Positions 1 to 5,864 of a stretch of DNA of 7,075 nucleotides are shown piece after piece (the stretch's first letter is position 1; each line of letters begins with the position of its first letter). Under the pieces are notes generated by a model that did not search any database, was not told where the DNA came from, and was given only the letters and a program-made list of their open reading frames with translations. Origin of the DNA: RGIG4074 sp964459165 (GTDB taxonomy: Bacteria > Bacillota > Clostridia > Christensenellales > Borkfalkiaceae); the NCBI GenBank assembly GCA_964459165.1, contig CAYWKM010000062.1:1-7075 (forward strand). The letters are read 5' to 3'. A program made the translations under genes and the position numbers.

Positions 1-6
1 TTGCAT

Positions 7-43
7 AAAAACGCGCTATCCTTCATTTTTGTGAAGGATAGCG
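7..43 (-). terminator. Intrinsic terminator of leuS
   Basis: Read on the minus strand, a perfect 12-bp stem (arms 32-43 and 14-25, CGCTATCCTTCA with its complement) closes a 6-nt loop. It is followed by CG and a run of five U (positions 11 to 7). It begins 43 nt past the leuS stop codon, so leuS is probably transcribed alone. On the plus strand the same hairpin is followed by TTGCTTTTTG, so it could weakly stop a convergent transcript entering from the left as well. Confidence 0.9.
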
Positions 44-85
44 TTGCTTTTTGTTAAATTCGTAAAGATCGGCGCGTCGTATCGA

Positions 86-2524
86 TCAGCCGACGATGAG
101 ATTGACGAGTCTTCCGGGAACGACGATGCATTTTTTTACCGTTTTTCCTTCCAAGAAGGGCTTTACTTCCGCTCGTTCGCATACGAAGGATTGGATCTCG
201 GCATTGGAAAGTTCTTTTGAAATCATGAGCTTCGCCTTAATCTTGCTGTTTATCTGAACGGCGTATTCCACCTCGTCCTTTACCAGCGCGGCTTCGTTGA
301 CGACGGGATATCTTTCGGTAAAGATTGAAGTCGTATGTCCGAGAATTTCCCACAGTTCTTCGCTGAACGCGGGCGCGCAGGGCGCAAGGCATAAAACGAG
401 ATCCTCGATACAATCCTTCAGAAAAACGGTATTCTTATTTTCTGCCGAGGAATCGTATTTATAGAGCGCGTTCACGTATTCCATCAGACGAGCGATCGCC
501 GTATTGAAGGAGAATCCTTCGAGGTCGCGCGTCAGATTTTTGATTGCAAAATTTCTCGCGTAGTCAAGCTCTTTTTCAGCCTGCGTTTTTTCCGCGTTGC
601 CGCTGCTCTCCATATCGTTTACTTTTCTGACGATATTTTCGATTCTATCCATGAATTTTGCGATGGATTTGATGCCCGTTTCACTCCAAGGACCGCCCTC
701 GGTATAGCTGTAACAGAACATAAGGTATAAGCGGAAAGCGTCCGCGCCGTACCGTTGTACGTATTCGTCGGGAGAGACGACGTTCCCTCTCGATTTGCTC
801 ATTCTCATACCGTCCGGTCCCAAAATAACGCCTTGATGAACGAGACGCTTAAACGGCTCGTCGAAGCTCAGGTATCCCATATCGCGGAGGGCTTTCGTGA
901 CGAATCTCGCGTATAAAAGGTGCATACACGCGTGCTCCGCGCCGCCCACGTAAGTGTCTACGGGGAGCATTTTATTGATATAATCGACGTCCCAAGGCCG
1001 CTCCGTATTGTGCGCGTCGGGATATCTCAAATAATACCAGCTGGAGCATACGAACGTATCGAGCGTATCGGGATCTCTCTTTGCCGCGCCTCCGCATTGA
1101 GGACAGGAGCAATTCATAAATCCTTCGTGCGCGGCGAGGGGAGAACGCCCCGTCGGCTTAAATTCCACATCGTAAGGGAGGGTTACCGGCAAATCCTTTT
1201 CGGGTACGGGGACGATTCCGCATTTCGGACAATGAACGATGGGAATGGGCGCGCCCCAATATCTCTGACGAGAAACCGACCAGTCGCGCAGACGGTAGTT
1301 TGTTTTCTTTTTTCCTTTGCCTTCTCTTTCGAGCGCGGCGGCGATCGCCTCTCTGGCTTCTTCCCCGTAAAGACCGTCGAACTCGCCGCTGTTGACGAGA
1401 ACGCCGTCTTCCAGATAAGGGAGCTTTGTTTCTCCTTCCTTCGCCTTGATAACTTGGGTAATGGGCAGATCGTGCGCCTTGGCAAACTCAAAGTCTCTTT
1501 CATCGTGCGCGGCGACCGCCATAACGGCCCCCGTCCCGTAGGAGTAGAGGACGTAATCCGCCGTGTATACGGGGATTCTCTTTCCGCTTAAAGGAGCGAT
1601 GGCGTAAGCTCCGGTAAAGCAGCCGGTCTTTTCGCGCGTCGTCGAAAGGCGGTCGATATCGCTCGCCTTTGAGGCGTAGTCGATGTAATTTTCAACGGCC
1701 TCTCTGCATTCCGGCACGGTTATTTTTTTCAGCAGGGGATGCTCCGGCGCGAGTACGACGTAGTTTACGCCCATAATCGTATCGCAACGAGTCGTATAAA
1801 CGCGAATAACGTCCTTGTTCTCGTTGTCGACGATAAAATCCGCTTCCGCGCCGTAAGAACGTCCGATCCAGTTTCTTTGCATGAGCTTGGTTTTTTCGGG
1901 CCAATCGATTTGATCGAGCCCGTCTAAAAGTTCGTCCGCATAATCGGTGATTTTTAAGAACCATTGCGTCATGTTCTGCCTCGTCACGGGCGTATGACAC
2001 CGTTCGCATTTGCCGTCTACGACCTGTTCGTTCGCGAGTACGGTTTCACAGGAAGGGCACCAGTTGACGAGGGCCTCCTTTCTGTATGCGAGATTGTGCC
2101 GATACAATTGGAGAAACAGCCACTGCGTCCACTTGTAATATTCGGGATCGCAGGTCTTTATTTCGTTCGACCAATCGAACATGGCGTCCATTTTTTCAAG
2201 CTGTCCTTCCATTGTGGCGATGTTTTTTTCCGTCGAGTCCTTGGGATGAACGCCGCTTTTAATCGCGTAATTTTCCGCGGGAAGACCGAAAGCGTCGAAG
2301 CCCATGGGCTGGAAAACTTCATATCCCTGCATCTTTTTGAACCTTGCGTAAGAGTCTGTCGGCCCGTAATTGAACCAGTGACCGAGATGCAGCTTGGCGC
2401 CCGAGGGGTAAGAGAACATTTCCAAAACGTAGAATTTTTTATCGACGTTTGTTTTATCGAAACGATTAACGCCGGATTCTTGCCATTTGGCTCTCCACTT
2501 GCGCTCGACTTCTTTCATATCCAT
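86..2524 (-). CDS. leuS: Leucyl-tRNA synthetase (LeuRS), class Ia
   Basis: Cytoplasmic enzyme that charges tRNA-Leu with leucine using ATP and hydrolyses mischarged tRNA. The 812-residue product is full length for bacterial LeuRS. Visible landmarks: HIGH motif as HLGH (46-49); a first zinc knuckle with C156/C159 and C173/C176; the CP1 editing domain with the threonine-rich TTRCDTIMG (244-252) and HDERDFEFA (340-348); a second Cys cluster (C432/C435, C474/C477); WYYLRYPD (496-503); and the KMSKS loop as RMSKS (574-578), followed by the helical anticodon-binding domain and a C-terminal domain. The ATG at 2524 is preceded by GGAGG (complement of 2535-2539) at 10 nt. A second in-frame ATG two codons later is less well spaced. 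It has its own promoter and terminator and is transcribed divergently from ytxC. No T-box lies upstream. Identity is secure from the motifs; the RMSKS and TTRCDT variants look tolerated rather than inactivating. Confidence 0.98.
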   Translation of the reverse strand: MDMKEVERKWRAKWQESGVNRFDKTNVDKKFYVLEMFSYPSGAKLHLGHWFNYGPTDSYARFKKMQGYEVFQPMGFDAFGLPAENYAIKSGVHPKDSTEKNIATMEGQLEKMDAMFDWSNEIKTCDPEYYKWTQWLFLQLYRHNLAYRKEALVNWCPSCETVLANEQVVDGKCERCHTPVTRQNMTQWFLKITDYADELLDGLDQIDWPEKTKLMQRNWIGRSYGAEADFIVDNENKDVIRVYTTRCDTIMGVNYVVLAPEHPLLKKITVPECREAVENYIDYASKASDIDRLSTTREKTGCFTGAYAIAPLSGKRIPVYTADYVLYSYGTGAVMAVAAHDERDFEFAKAHDLPITQVIKAKEGETKLPYLEDGVLVNSGEFDGLYGEEAREAIAAALEREGKGKKKTNYRLRDWSVSRQRYWGAPIPIVHCPKCGIVPVPEKDLPVTLPYDVEFKPTGRSPLAAHEGFMNCSCPQCGGAAKRDPDTLDTFVCSSWYYLRYPDAHNTERPWDVDYINKMLPVDTYVGGAEHACMHLLYARFVTKALRDMGYLSFDEPFKRLVHQGVILGPDGMRMSKSRGNVVSPDEYVQRYGADAFRLYLMFCYSYTEGGPWSETGIKSIAKFMDRIENIVRKVNDMESSGNAEKTQAEKELDYARNFAIKNLTRDLEGFSFNTAIARLMEYVNALYKYDSSAENKNTVFLKDCIEDLVLCLAPCAPAFSEELWEILGHTTSIFTERYPVVNEAALVKDEVEYAVQINSKIKAKLMISKELSNAEIQSFVCERAEVKPFLEGKTVKKCIVVPGRLVNLIVG

Positions 2525-2572
2525 AGTGACGAATCCTCCGAAAAAGAATAGAATGATATTTTACAGGACAAA

Positions 2573-2601
2573 ATGTTAGCATATTTTTTGAGTTTCGTCA
2601 A
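2573..2601 (-). promoter_or_regulatory. Sigma-A-type promoter of leuS
   Basis: On the minus strand, TTGACG (complement of 2596-2601) is followed after exactly 17 nt by TAACAT (complement of 2573-2578). The -35 box matches the consensus in 5 of 6 positions and the -10 box in 4 of 6. The predicted start near 2566 gives a leader of about 42 nt, long enough for the GGAGG site but too short for a T-box. Prediction from sequence only. Confidence 0.6.
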
Positions 2602-2707
2602 GTAAAAGGAAAACGCCGACCTCTTCTTTTCCGAAAATTCTCGTTTTCACATCGAAAAGCAACTTGTATTTTTTGTCTTTGCGATAAATATTTTTTTCCC
2701 TTTCCCA

Positions 2708-2713
2708 TATAAT
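2708..2713 (+). promoter_or_regulatory. Candidate -10 element directly upstream of ytxC
   Basis: A perfect TATAAT ends 6 nt before the GTG start codon at 2720. Normal spacing from -10 to transcription start would put the first transcribed base at or next to that GTG, giving a leaderless mRNA. No good -35 box sits 16-18 nt upstream (the bases there read TAAATA); TTGCGA at 2679-2684 is too far away. The local sequence is very AT-rich, so a chance match is possible. Confidence 0.35.
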
Positions 2714-2719
2714 ATTGAT

Positions 2720-3427
2720 GTGGAAAAAATTATCATTTCGGAATCGGGAACGGATTGTTCCCATGTGGCTTATTTGTATCATACGTTGGGCGGCGAAGCG
2801 AAGGCGGATAACGCCGCTTTTCATCTCGCCTTCGCGGGAGATCGCGTAAGGCTTGAAATATCGGTCGATCGGGAACATTTTATGCGCATGAAAAAGCTCG
2901 TCGCTTCTTCCGTCGCCGACATTATCGCCATTTCTTATAAATACGCATTTTTAAAAAAACGGCTTTGCCTTTCCTTTTTGTCGAACGCCGATCGAGAAGT
3001 GCTGTTCGCATCGTTAATTGCCGCGGATTTCAACGACGACAAAAAATACTTGGTAAAAAAGCTGACGCCTTCCGCCGAGTTCTCCATAGACGGATTTTAT
3101 AATTTCCGAATGAACGCGTTAAAGGATAAATGGGAGGAAATCGTTCGCCTCATTCCGGAGCGTTTCACCTCTTTCGAGCTGGAACGTTTTATTTCCTTTT
3201 TGCTCGAGGGCGAGAACAAAAAAATTTATATCAAGGATAACGAGGTCTTTGACGAACGCTATCGAAAGCTCAGACGAAGCCGCCTGATCGGTTCCTTCCC
3301 CGAATTTTCCTTTCTGCGCGAAGTGATTTTGAGCGGAGCGGATAATATCTGCTGTCTTACGACGCCCGGACGGGCGGAATGCGGCTTTTTAAAAAAATAT
3401 TACGGCAGCCGCGTATTTTTCAGCTGA
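2720..3427 (+). CDS. ytxC: YtxC-family protein (putative sporulation protein), function unknown
   Basis: A 235-residue soluble protein with no signal peptide or membrane segment visible. I assign it to the YtxC family from two segments: ADIIAISYKYAFLKKRL (66-82), and FSIDGFYNFRMNALKDKW (121-138) followed by a helical stretch ending in FISFLLEG (157-164). The C-terminal part resembles an alternating strand/helix region (YRKLRRSR, FLREVIL, GFLKKYYGSRVFF). Position supports this: ytxC lies immediately upstream of thrS in many Firmicutes. Family members are called sporulation proteins by annotation; no biochemical role is established to my knowledge. At 235 residues it appears somewhat shorter than typical members. 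The start is GTG: there is no in-frame ATG or conventional start upstream and no Shine-Dalgarno. The thrS promoter begins 7 nt after the stop with no terminator between, so ytxC transcripts probably read into the T-box. Arg codon use is diverse (1 AGA of 18), unlike the nearby ribosomal protein genes. Confidence 0.8.
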   Translation: MEKIIISESGTDCSHVAYLYHTLGGEAKADNAAFHLAFAGDRVRLEISVDREHFMRMKKLVASSVADIIAISYKYAFLKKRLCLSFLSNADREVLFASLIAADFNDDKKYLVKKLTPSAEFSIDGFYNFRMNALKDKWEEIVRLIPERFTSFELERFISFLLEGENKKIYIKDNEVFDERYRKLRRSRLIGSFPEFSFLREVILSGADNICCLTTPGRAECGFLKKYYGSRVFFS

Positions 3428-3433
3428 AAAAAG

Positions 3434-3463
3434 TTGACAAAACGAAGAACGAAGGTTTAAAAT
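3434..3463 (+). promoter_or_regulatory. Promoter of the thrS T-box transcript
   Basis: A consensus TTGACA (3434-3439) is followed after 18 nt by TAAAAT (3458-3463; 5 of 6 matches to TATAAT). Initiation about 7 nt downstream, near 3470, falls just before the basal helix of the T-box Stem I, which fits a T-box transcript. The -35 starts only 7 nt after the ytxC stop codon. Confidence 0.75.
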
Positions 3464-3470
3464 AAAAAAT

Positions 3471-3674
3471 AGAAAGACAAGTAGCCTTGATCGAAGACCA
3501 AAGAGAGCGGAAGGAAGCTGAAAATTCCGCGTCGTGAGAGAGAACGTCGAAACCGCTTTCTTTTTTTTACAACGGAACATCAAAGAGGCCGCTTCGGCAA
3601 TTAAGGTGGAACCGCGCTATACAAGTAGTATTTGCGTCCTTAAATTTTCTCATAGGGGAAATTTAAGGATTTTT
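3471..3674 (+). ncRNA. T-box riboswitch leader, threonine-specific (ACC specifier)
   Basis: Cis-acting leader that senses uncharged tRNA-Thr and allows transcription of thrS. The basal helix of Stem I is GAAAG (3472-3476) with CTTTC (3556-3560). The specifier-loop S-turn bases are AGTA (3480-3483) and GAA (3549-3551). The specifier triplet ACC (3552-3554) codes for Thr and is followed by a purine. A distal Stem I helix pairs 3507-3512 (GCGGAA) with 3525-3530. A Stem III-like hairpin GCCG-CTT-CGGC spans 3588-3598. The conserved T-box AAGGTGGAACCGCG lies at 3603-3616, where TGGA pairs with the tRNA acceptor end. The antiterminator forms by AAGG (3603-3606) with CCTT (3638-3641) and CGCG (3613-3616) with TGCG (3633-3636). 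The Thr specifier agrees with the downstream gene. Fold deduced by eye. Confidence 0.95.
3637..3674 (+). terminator. T-box intrinsic terminator
   Basis: The arms TCCTTAAATTTTC (3637-3649) and GGAAATTTAAGGA (3657-3669) form a 13-bp stem with one G-U pair and a 7-nt loop, followed by five T (3670-3674). The first arm contains the CCTT that also pairs with the T-box sequence, so terminator and antiterminator exclude each other. When tRNA-Thr is charged this hairpin should stop transcription before thrS. Confidence 0.92.
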
Positions 3675-3696
3675 ATATTGTTACGGAGGTATTTTT

Positions 3697-5604
3697 ATGG
3701 TAGTCATTTTAAAGAACGGCGACGAGCTTAACGTAAACGAGGGGACAACCTGTTTGGAAGCCGCGTCTTTCATCGGCGAAGGACTCGCAAAAAGCGCGGT
3801 TGCGGCAAAAGTAAACGGGAAGCTTGTCGATTTAAGCGCCGTTTTAAGCGACGGCGATCGCTTTGAAGTCGTGACGTTAAAGGATAAGGAGGGATTGGAC
3901 GTATACCGCCACACTTGCGCCCACGTTCTCGCGCAGGCGTTAAAGACGATTTATCCTACCTGTAATTTATCCATCGGTCCCGTTATCGACAACGGCTTTT
4001 ATTACGATATCGATTTCAAAACGCCCATCACGAGCGAAGATCTCGCAAAGATCGAAGCGGAAATGAAAAAAATTATAAAAAGCAATCTGCCCGTTACCCG
4101 CTTTACTCTTCCCAGAAAGGAGGCGATTGCGCTCATGGCGAGCTTCGGCGAAAAATACAAAGTCGAACTCATCAACGATCTTCCCGAGGGCGAGGTGATT
4201 TCTTTCTATAAACAGGGGGACTTCATCGATCTTTGCAGGGGACCTCATCTCCCTTCGACGGGAAGAATAAAAGCTTTCAAATTGGTTTCCATCGCGGGAG
4301 CCTATTGGAGGGGAAACGAGCATAACAAGATGCTCACCCGTATTTACGGCGCCGCTTTCGAGAAAAAGAGCGAAATGGAAGCGTATTTCGCCATGCTCGA
4401 GGAGGCGAAAAAGAGAGATCATGTTAAGCTCGGAAAAGAACTCAAACTGTTTGCGCTCCTCAACGAAGGAAAGGGCTTCCCCTTCTTCCTTCCCAAGGGA
4501 TTGATCGTCAAAAATATTCTCATCGATTATTGGCGGGAGATACACAGGAAAGAGGGATATGTAGAAATTTCCACGCCGATTATTCTCAATCGATCCCTTT
4601 GGGAAACTTCCGGACATTGGGATCATTATAAAGACACGATGTATACGACAAAGATCGACGGCGAGGATTGCGCGATAAAGCCCATGAATTGTCCGGGCGG
4701 TATGCTCGTTTATAAACTCAATCCCCACAGCTATAAAGATCTTCCCTTGCGTATGGGCGAGCTCGGTATCGTGCATCGCAACGAAAAGAGCGGACAGCTT
4801 CACGGACTCATGAGAGTGCGCTGCTTTACGCAGGACGACGCGCATATCTTTATGACGCCCAATCAGGTTTCCGATGAAATAAAGGGAGTGGCGAGACTCA
4901 TCGATCGGGTCTATCGCCTTTTCGGCTTCAAGTATTTTGTCGAACTCTCCACTCGCCCCGAAAACAGCATGGGCAGCGACGAGGATTGGAATAACGCGAC
5001 CGACGCTTTAAAGCGCGCGCTCGACGAGCTGGGGCTTTCTTATAAGATCAACGAGGGGGACGGCGCTTTTTACGGGCCGAAAATCGATTTTCATCTTCAA
5101 GACAGTATCGGAAGGACGTGGCAGTGCGGCACGATCCAGCTGGATTTCCAGCTTCCCCAGCGTTTTGAGCTCGAATATACCGGCGAGGACGGACAAAAGC
5201 ACCGCCCGATTATGATTCACCGCGTCGTATTCGGCTCTATCGAACGGTTTATCGGCATTCTCATCGAGCATTACGCGGGCGCGTTCCCCGTATGGTTAGC
5301 CCCCGTTCAGGTAAAAATTCTCAATCTCACCGACCGGAACGCCGATTACGCGAAGCAGCTCGGCGAAGAGCTTCTTAAATCCGATTTGAGGGCGGAAAAC
5401 GATTTGAGAAATGAGAAGATCGGCTATAAGATCAGGGAAGCGCGGCTCGAAAAGGTTCCTTATATCGCAGTCGTAGGCGATAAAGAGGCGGCGGAAGGCG
5501 TCGTTTCCGTGAGAAAGAGAGGAAGCGAAGAGAGCGTCGTCATGACGAAGGAAGCGTTTATCGCAAAGGTTAAAGAAGACAACGATACGAAAGCCGTTTG
5601 GTGA
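3697..5604 (+). CDS. thrS: Threonyl-tRNA synthetase (ThrRS), class IIa
   Basis: Cytoplasmic enzyme that activates threonine with ATP, charges tRNA-Thr and edits Ser-tRNA-Thr. The 635 residues match the usual bacterial length, and all domains are present in order. TGS domain 1-62. Editing domain from about 65 to 225, with HTCAH (H72, H76), DLCRGPHL (C180, H184) and GAYWRG (201-206). Class II catalytic core from about 240 to 525, with zinc ligands C332 (NCPGG), H383 (DDAHIF) and H508 (MIHR). Motif 2 includes R361/E363 (HRNEKSG) and RVRCFTQDD (373-381). Motif 3 is GSIERFIGILIEHY (513-526, R517). The anticodon-binding domain runs from about 530 to 635. The ATG at 3697 has GGAGG (3685-3689) 7 nt upstream, just after the T-box terminator. 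Expression should depend on the Thr T-box. No missing catalytic residue is evident; the editing site looks intact. Confidence 0.99.
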   Translation: MVVILKNGDELNVNEGTTCLEAASFIGEGLAKSAVAAKVNGKLVDLSAVLSDGDRFEVVTLKDKEGLDVYRHTCAHVLAQALKTIYPTCNLSIGPVIDNGFYYDIDFKTPITSEDLAKIEAEMKKIIKSNLPVTRFTLPRKEAIALMASFGEKYKVELINDLPEGEVISFYKQGDFIDLCRGPHLPSTGRIKAFKLVSIAGAYWRGNEHNKMLTRIYGAAFEKKSEMEAYFAMLEEAKKRDHVKLGKELKLFALLNEGKGFPFFLPKGLIVKNILIDYWREIHRKEGYVEISTPIILNRSLWETSGHWDHYKDTMYTTKIDGEDCAIKPMNCPGGMLVYKLNPHSYKDLPLRMGELGIVHRNEKSGQLHGLMRVRCFTQDDAHIFMTPNQVSDEIKGVARLIDRVYRLFGFKYFVELSTRPENSMGSDEDWNNATDALKRALDELGLSYKINEGDGAFYGPKIDFHLQDSIGRTWQCGTIQLDFQLPQRFELEYTGEDGQKHRPIMIHRVVFGSIERFIGILIEHYAGAFPVWLAPVQVKILNLTDRNADYAKQLGEELLKSDLRAENDLRNEKIGYKIREARLEKVPYIAVVGDKEAAEGVVSVRKRGSEESVVMTKEAFIAKVKEDNDTKAVW

Positions 5605-5614
5605 TTTCAAAGAA

Positions 5615-5653
5615 GGGAGGGGAAGCGGATATTCGCTTTCCCTCCCGTTTCTC
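5615..5653 (+). terminator. Hairpin after thrS, probable terminator with a weak U tract
   Basis: A 13-bp stem, GGGAGGGGAAGCG (5615-5627) with CGCTTTCCCTCCC (5634-5646; one G-U pair), closes a 6-nt loop 10 nt after the thrS stop. The stem is very stable, but the tail reads GTTTCTCG rather than a pure T run. It probably ends most thrS transcripts; partial read-through into the infC leader, or a role protecting the mRNA 3' end, is possible. Confidence 0.75.
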
Positions 5654-5687
5654 GTAAAGAAAAATAAAAAAAACCGAAGAAAATCGT

Positions 5688-5716
5688 TTGACATACGAAG
5701 CGAAATGTTGTATGAT
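5688..5716 (+). promoter_or_regulatory. Strong sigma-A-type promoter of the infC-rpmI-rplT operon
   Basis: A consensus TTGACA (5688-5693), a 17-nt spacer, and TATGAT (5711-5716; 5 of 6 matches) preceded by A-rich sequence. This is the best promoter in the window and fits a highly expressed ribosomal protein operon. Predicted transcription start is near 5723, giving a leader of about 139 nt before the infC start codon. Confidence 0.88.
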
Positions 5717-5722
5717 AAAGAA

Positions 5723-5846
5723 GCAAAGCAGAAGAGATCCTTCCCACCATGCGTAGGCGTAGGGACGTCATGGTTCAATAAATTCTTTTTCGATTCGGAA
5801 TTTTTTACGGGGCGCTTTTGTTGTGCAACCCGTTATTTTTATTTTA
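5723..5846 (+). promoter_or_regulatory. Structured infC leader, candidate L20-type autoregulatory leader
   Basis: Untranslated leader between the operon promoter and the infC ribosome binding site. In Bacillus and other Firmicutes, free ribosomal protein L20 represses infC-rpmI-rplT by binding a leader that mimics its 23S rRNA site and promoting early termination. The same parts are visible here. An interrupted stem ACCATG+CGT (5746-5754) pairs with ACG+T+CATGGT (5765-5774) with one bulged T. Its apical G-rich segment is AGGCGTAGGG (5755-5764). An intrinsic terminator lies at 5807-5845. A weak AT-rich hairpin (5780-5785 with 5798-5803) sits between. I infer L20 control from gene order and architecture; I could not match the covariance model or identify a convincing antiterminator pairing. 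Confidence 0.6.
5807..5845 (+). terminator. Leader terminator upstream of infC
   Basis: ACGGG+GCGC (5807-5815) pairs with GTGC (5823-5826) and CCCGT (5829-5833), with a 2-nt AA bulge, one G-U pair and a 7-nt loop. TATTTTTATTTT (5834-5845) follows. It lies between the strong promoter and the infC ribosome binding site, the place expected for an attenuator. Some read-through must occur, because infC has no other promoter that I can see. Confidence 0.7.
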
Positions 5847-5864
5847 GTGAGGTAAAAAAAGATT
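5847..5864 (+). promoter_or_regulatory. infC ribosome binding site and AUU start codon
   Basis: GTGAGGT (5847-5853) contains a GAGG Shine-Dalgarno core ending 9 nt before ATT at 5862-5864. An in-frame TAA at 5853-5855 closes the frame upstream. The only possible starts between it and the coding core are ATT and other non-standard codons. ATT is well placed and gives the conserved IF3 N-terminus. It is the known atypical infC start in many bacteria. Confidence 0.88.

Noticed and set aside
920..2551. Long open frames on the plus strand across leuS (920-1591 and 1964-2551)
   Set aside because: They lie antisense to a full-length leuS with intact motifs, show no recognisable protein family and have no convincing ribosome binding site. 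They are by-products of leuS codon use.
2525..2719. Possible leucine T-box upstream of leuS
   Set aside because: No T-box consensus (GGTGGNACCGCG-like) or specifier architecture is present on the minus strand, and the predicted promoter is too close to the start codon.
2576..2878. Minus-strand open frame between leuS and ytxC
   Set aside because: It overlaps the leuS promoter and the 5' end of ytxC, has a low-complexity translation and no family resemblance.
3534..3731. Short plus-strand open frame through the T-box
   Set aside because: It overlaps the T-box structure and terminator and then runs out of frame into thrS. The conserved RNA elements explain this stretch better, and no ribosome binding site precedes it.
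3967..4845. A 292-codon open frame on the minus strand within thrS
   Set aside because: It is fully antisense to the ThrRS editing and catalytic domains, resembles no family I know and has no promoter or Shine-Dalgarno context.
5296..5778. Minus-strand open frame covering the end of thrS, the post-thrS hairpin and the infC promoter
   Set aside because: It crosses a terminator and a strong opposing promoter, and its reading frame mirrors thrS codons. No supporting signal was found.
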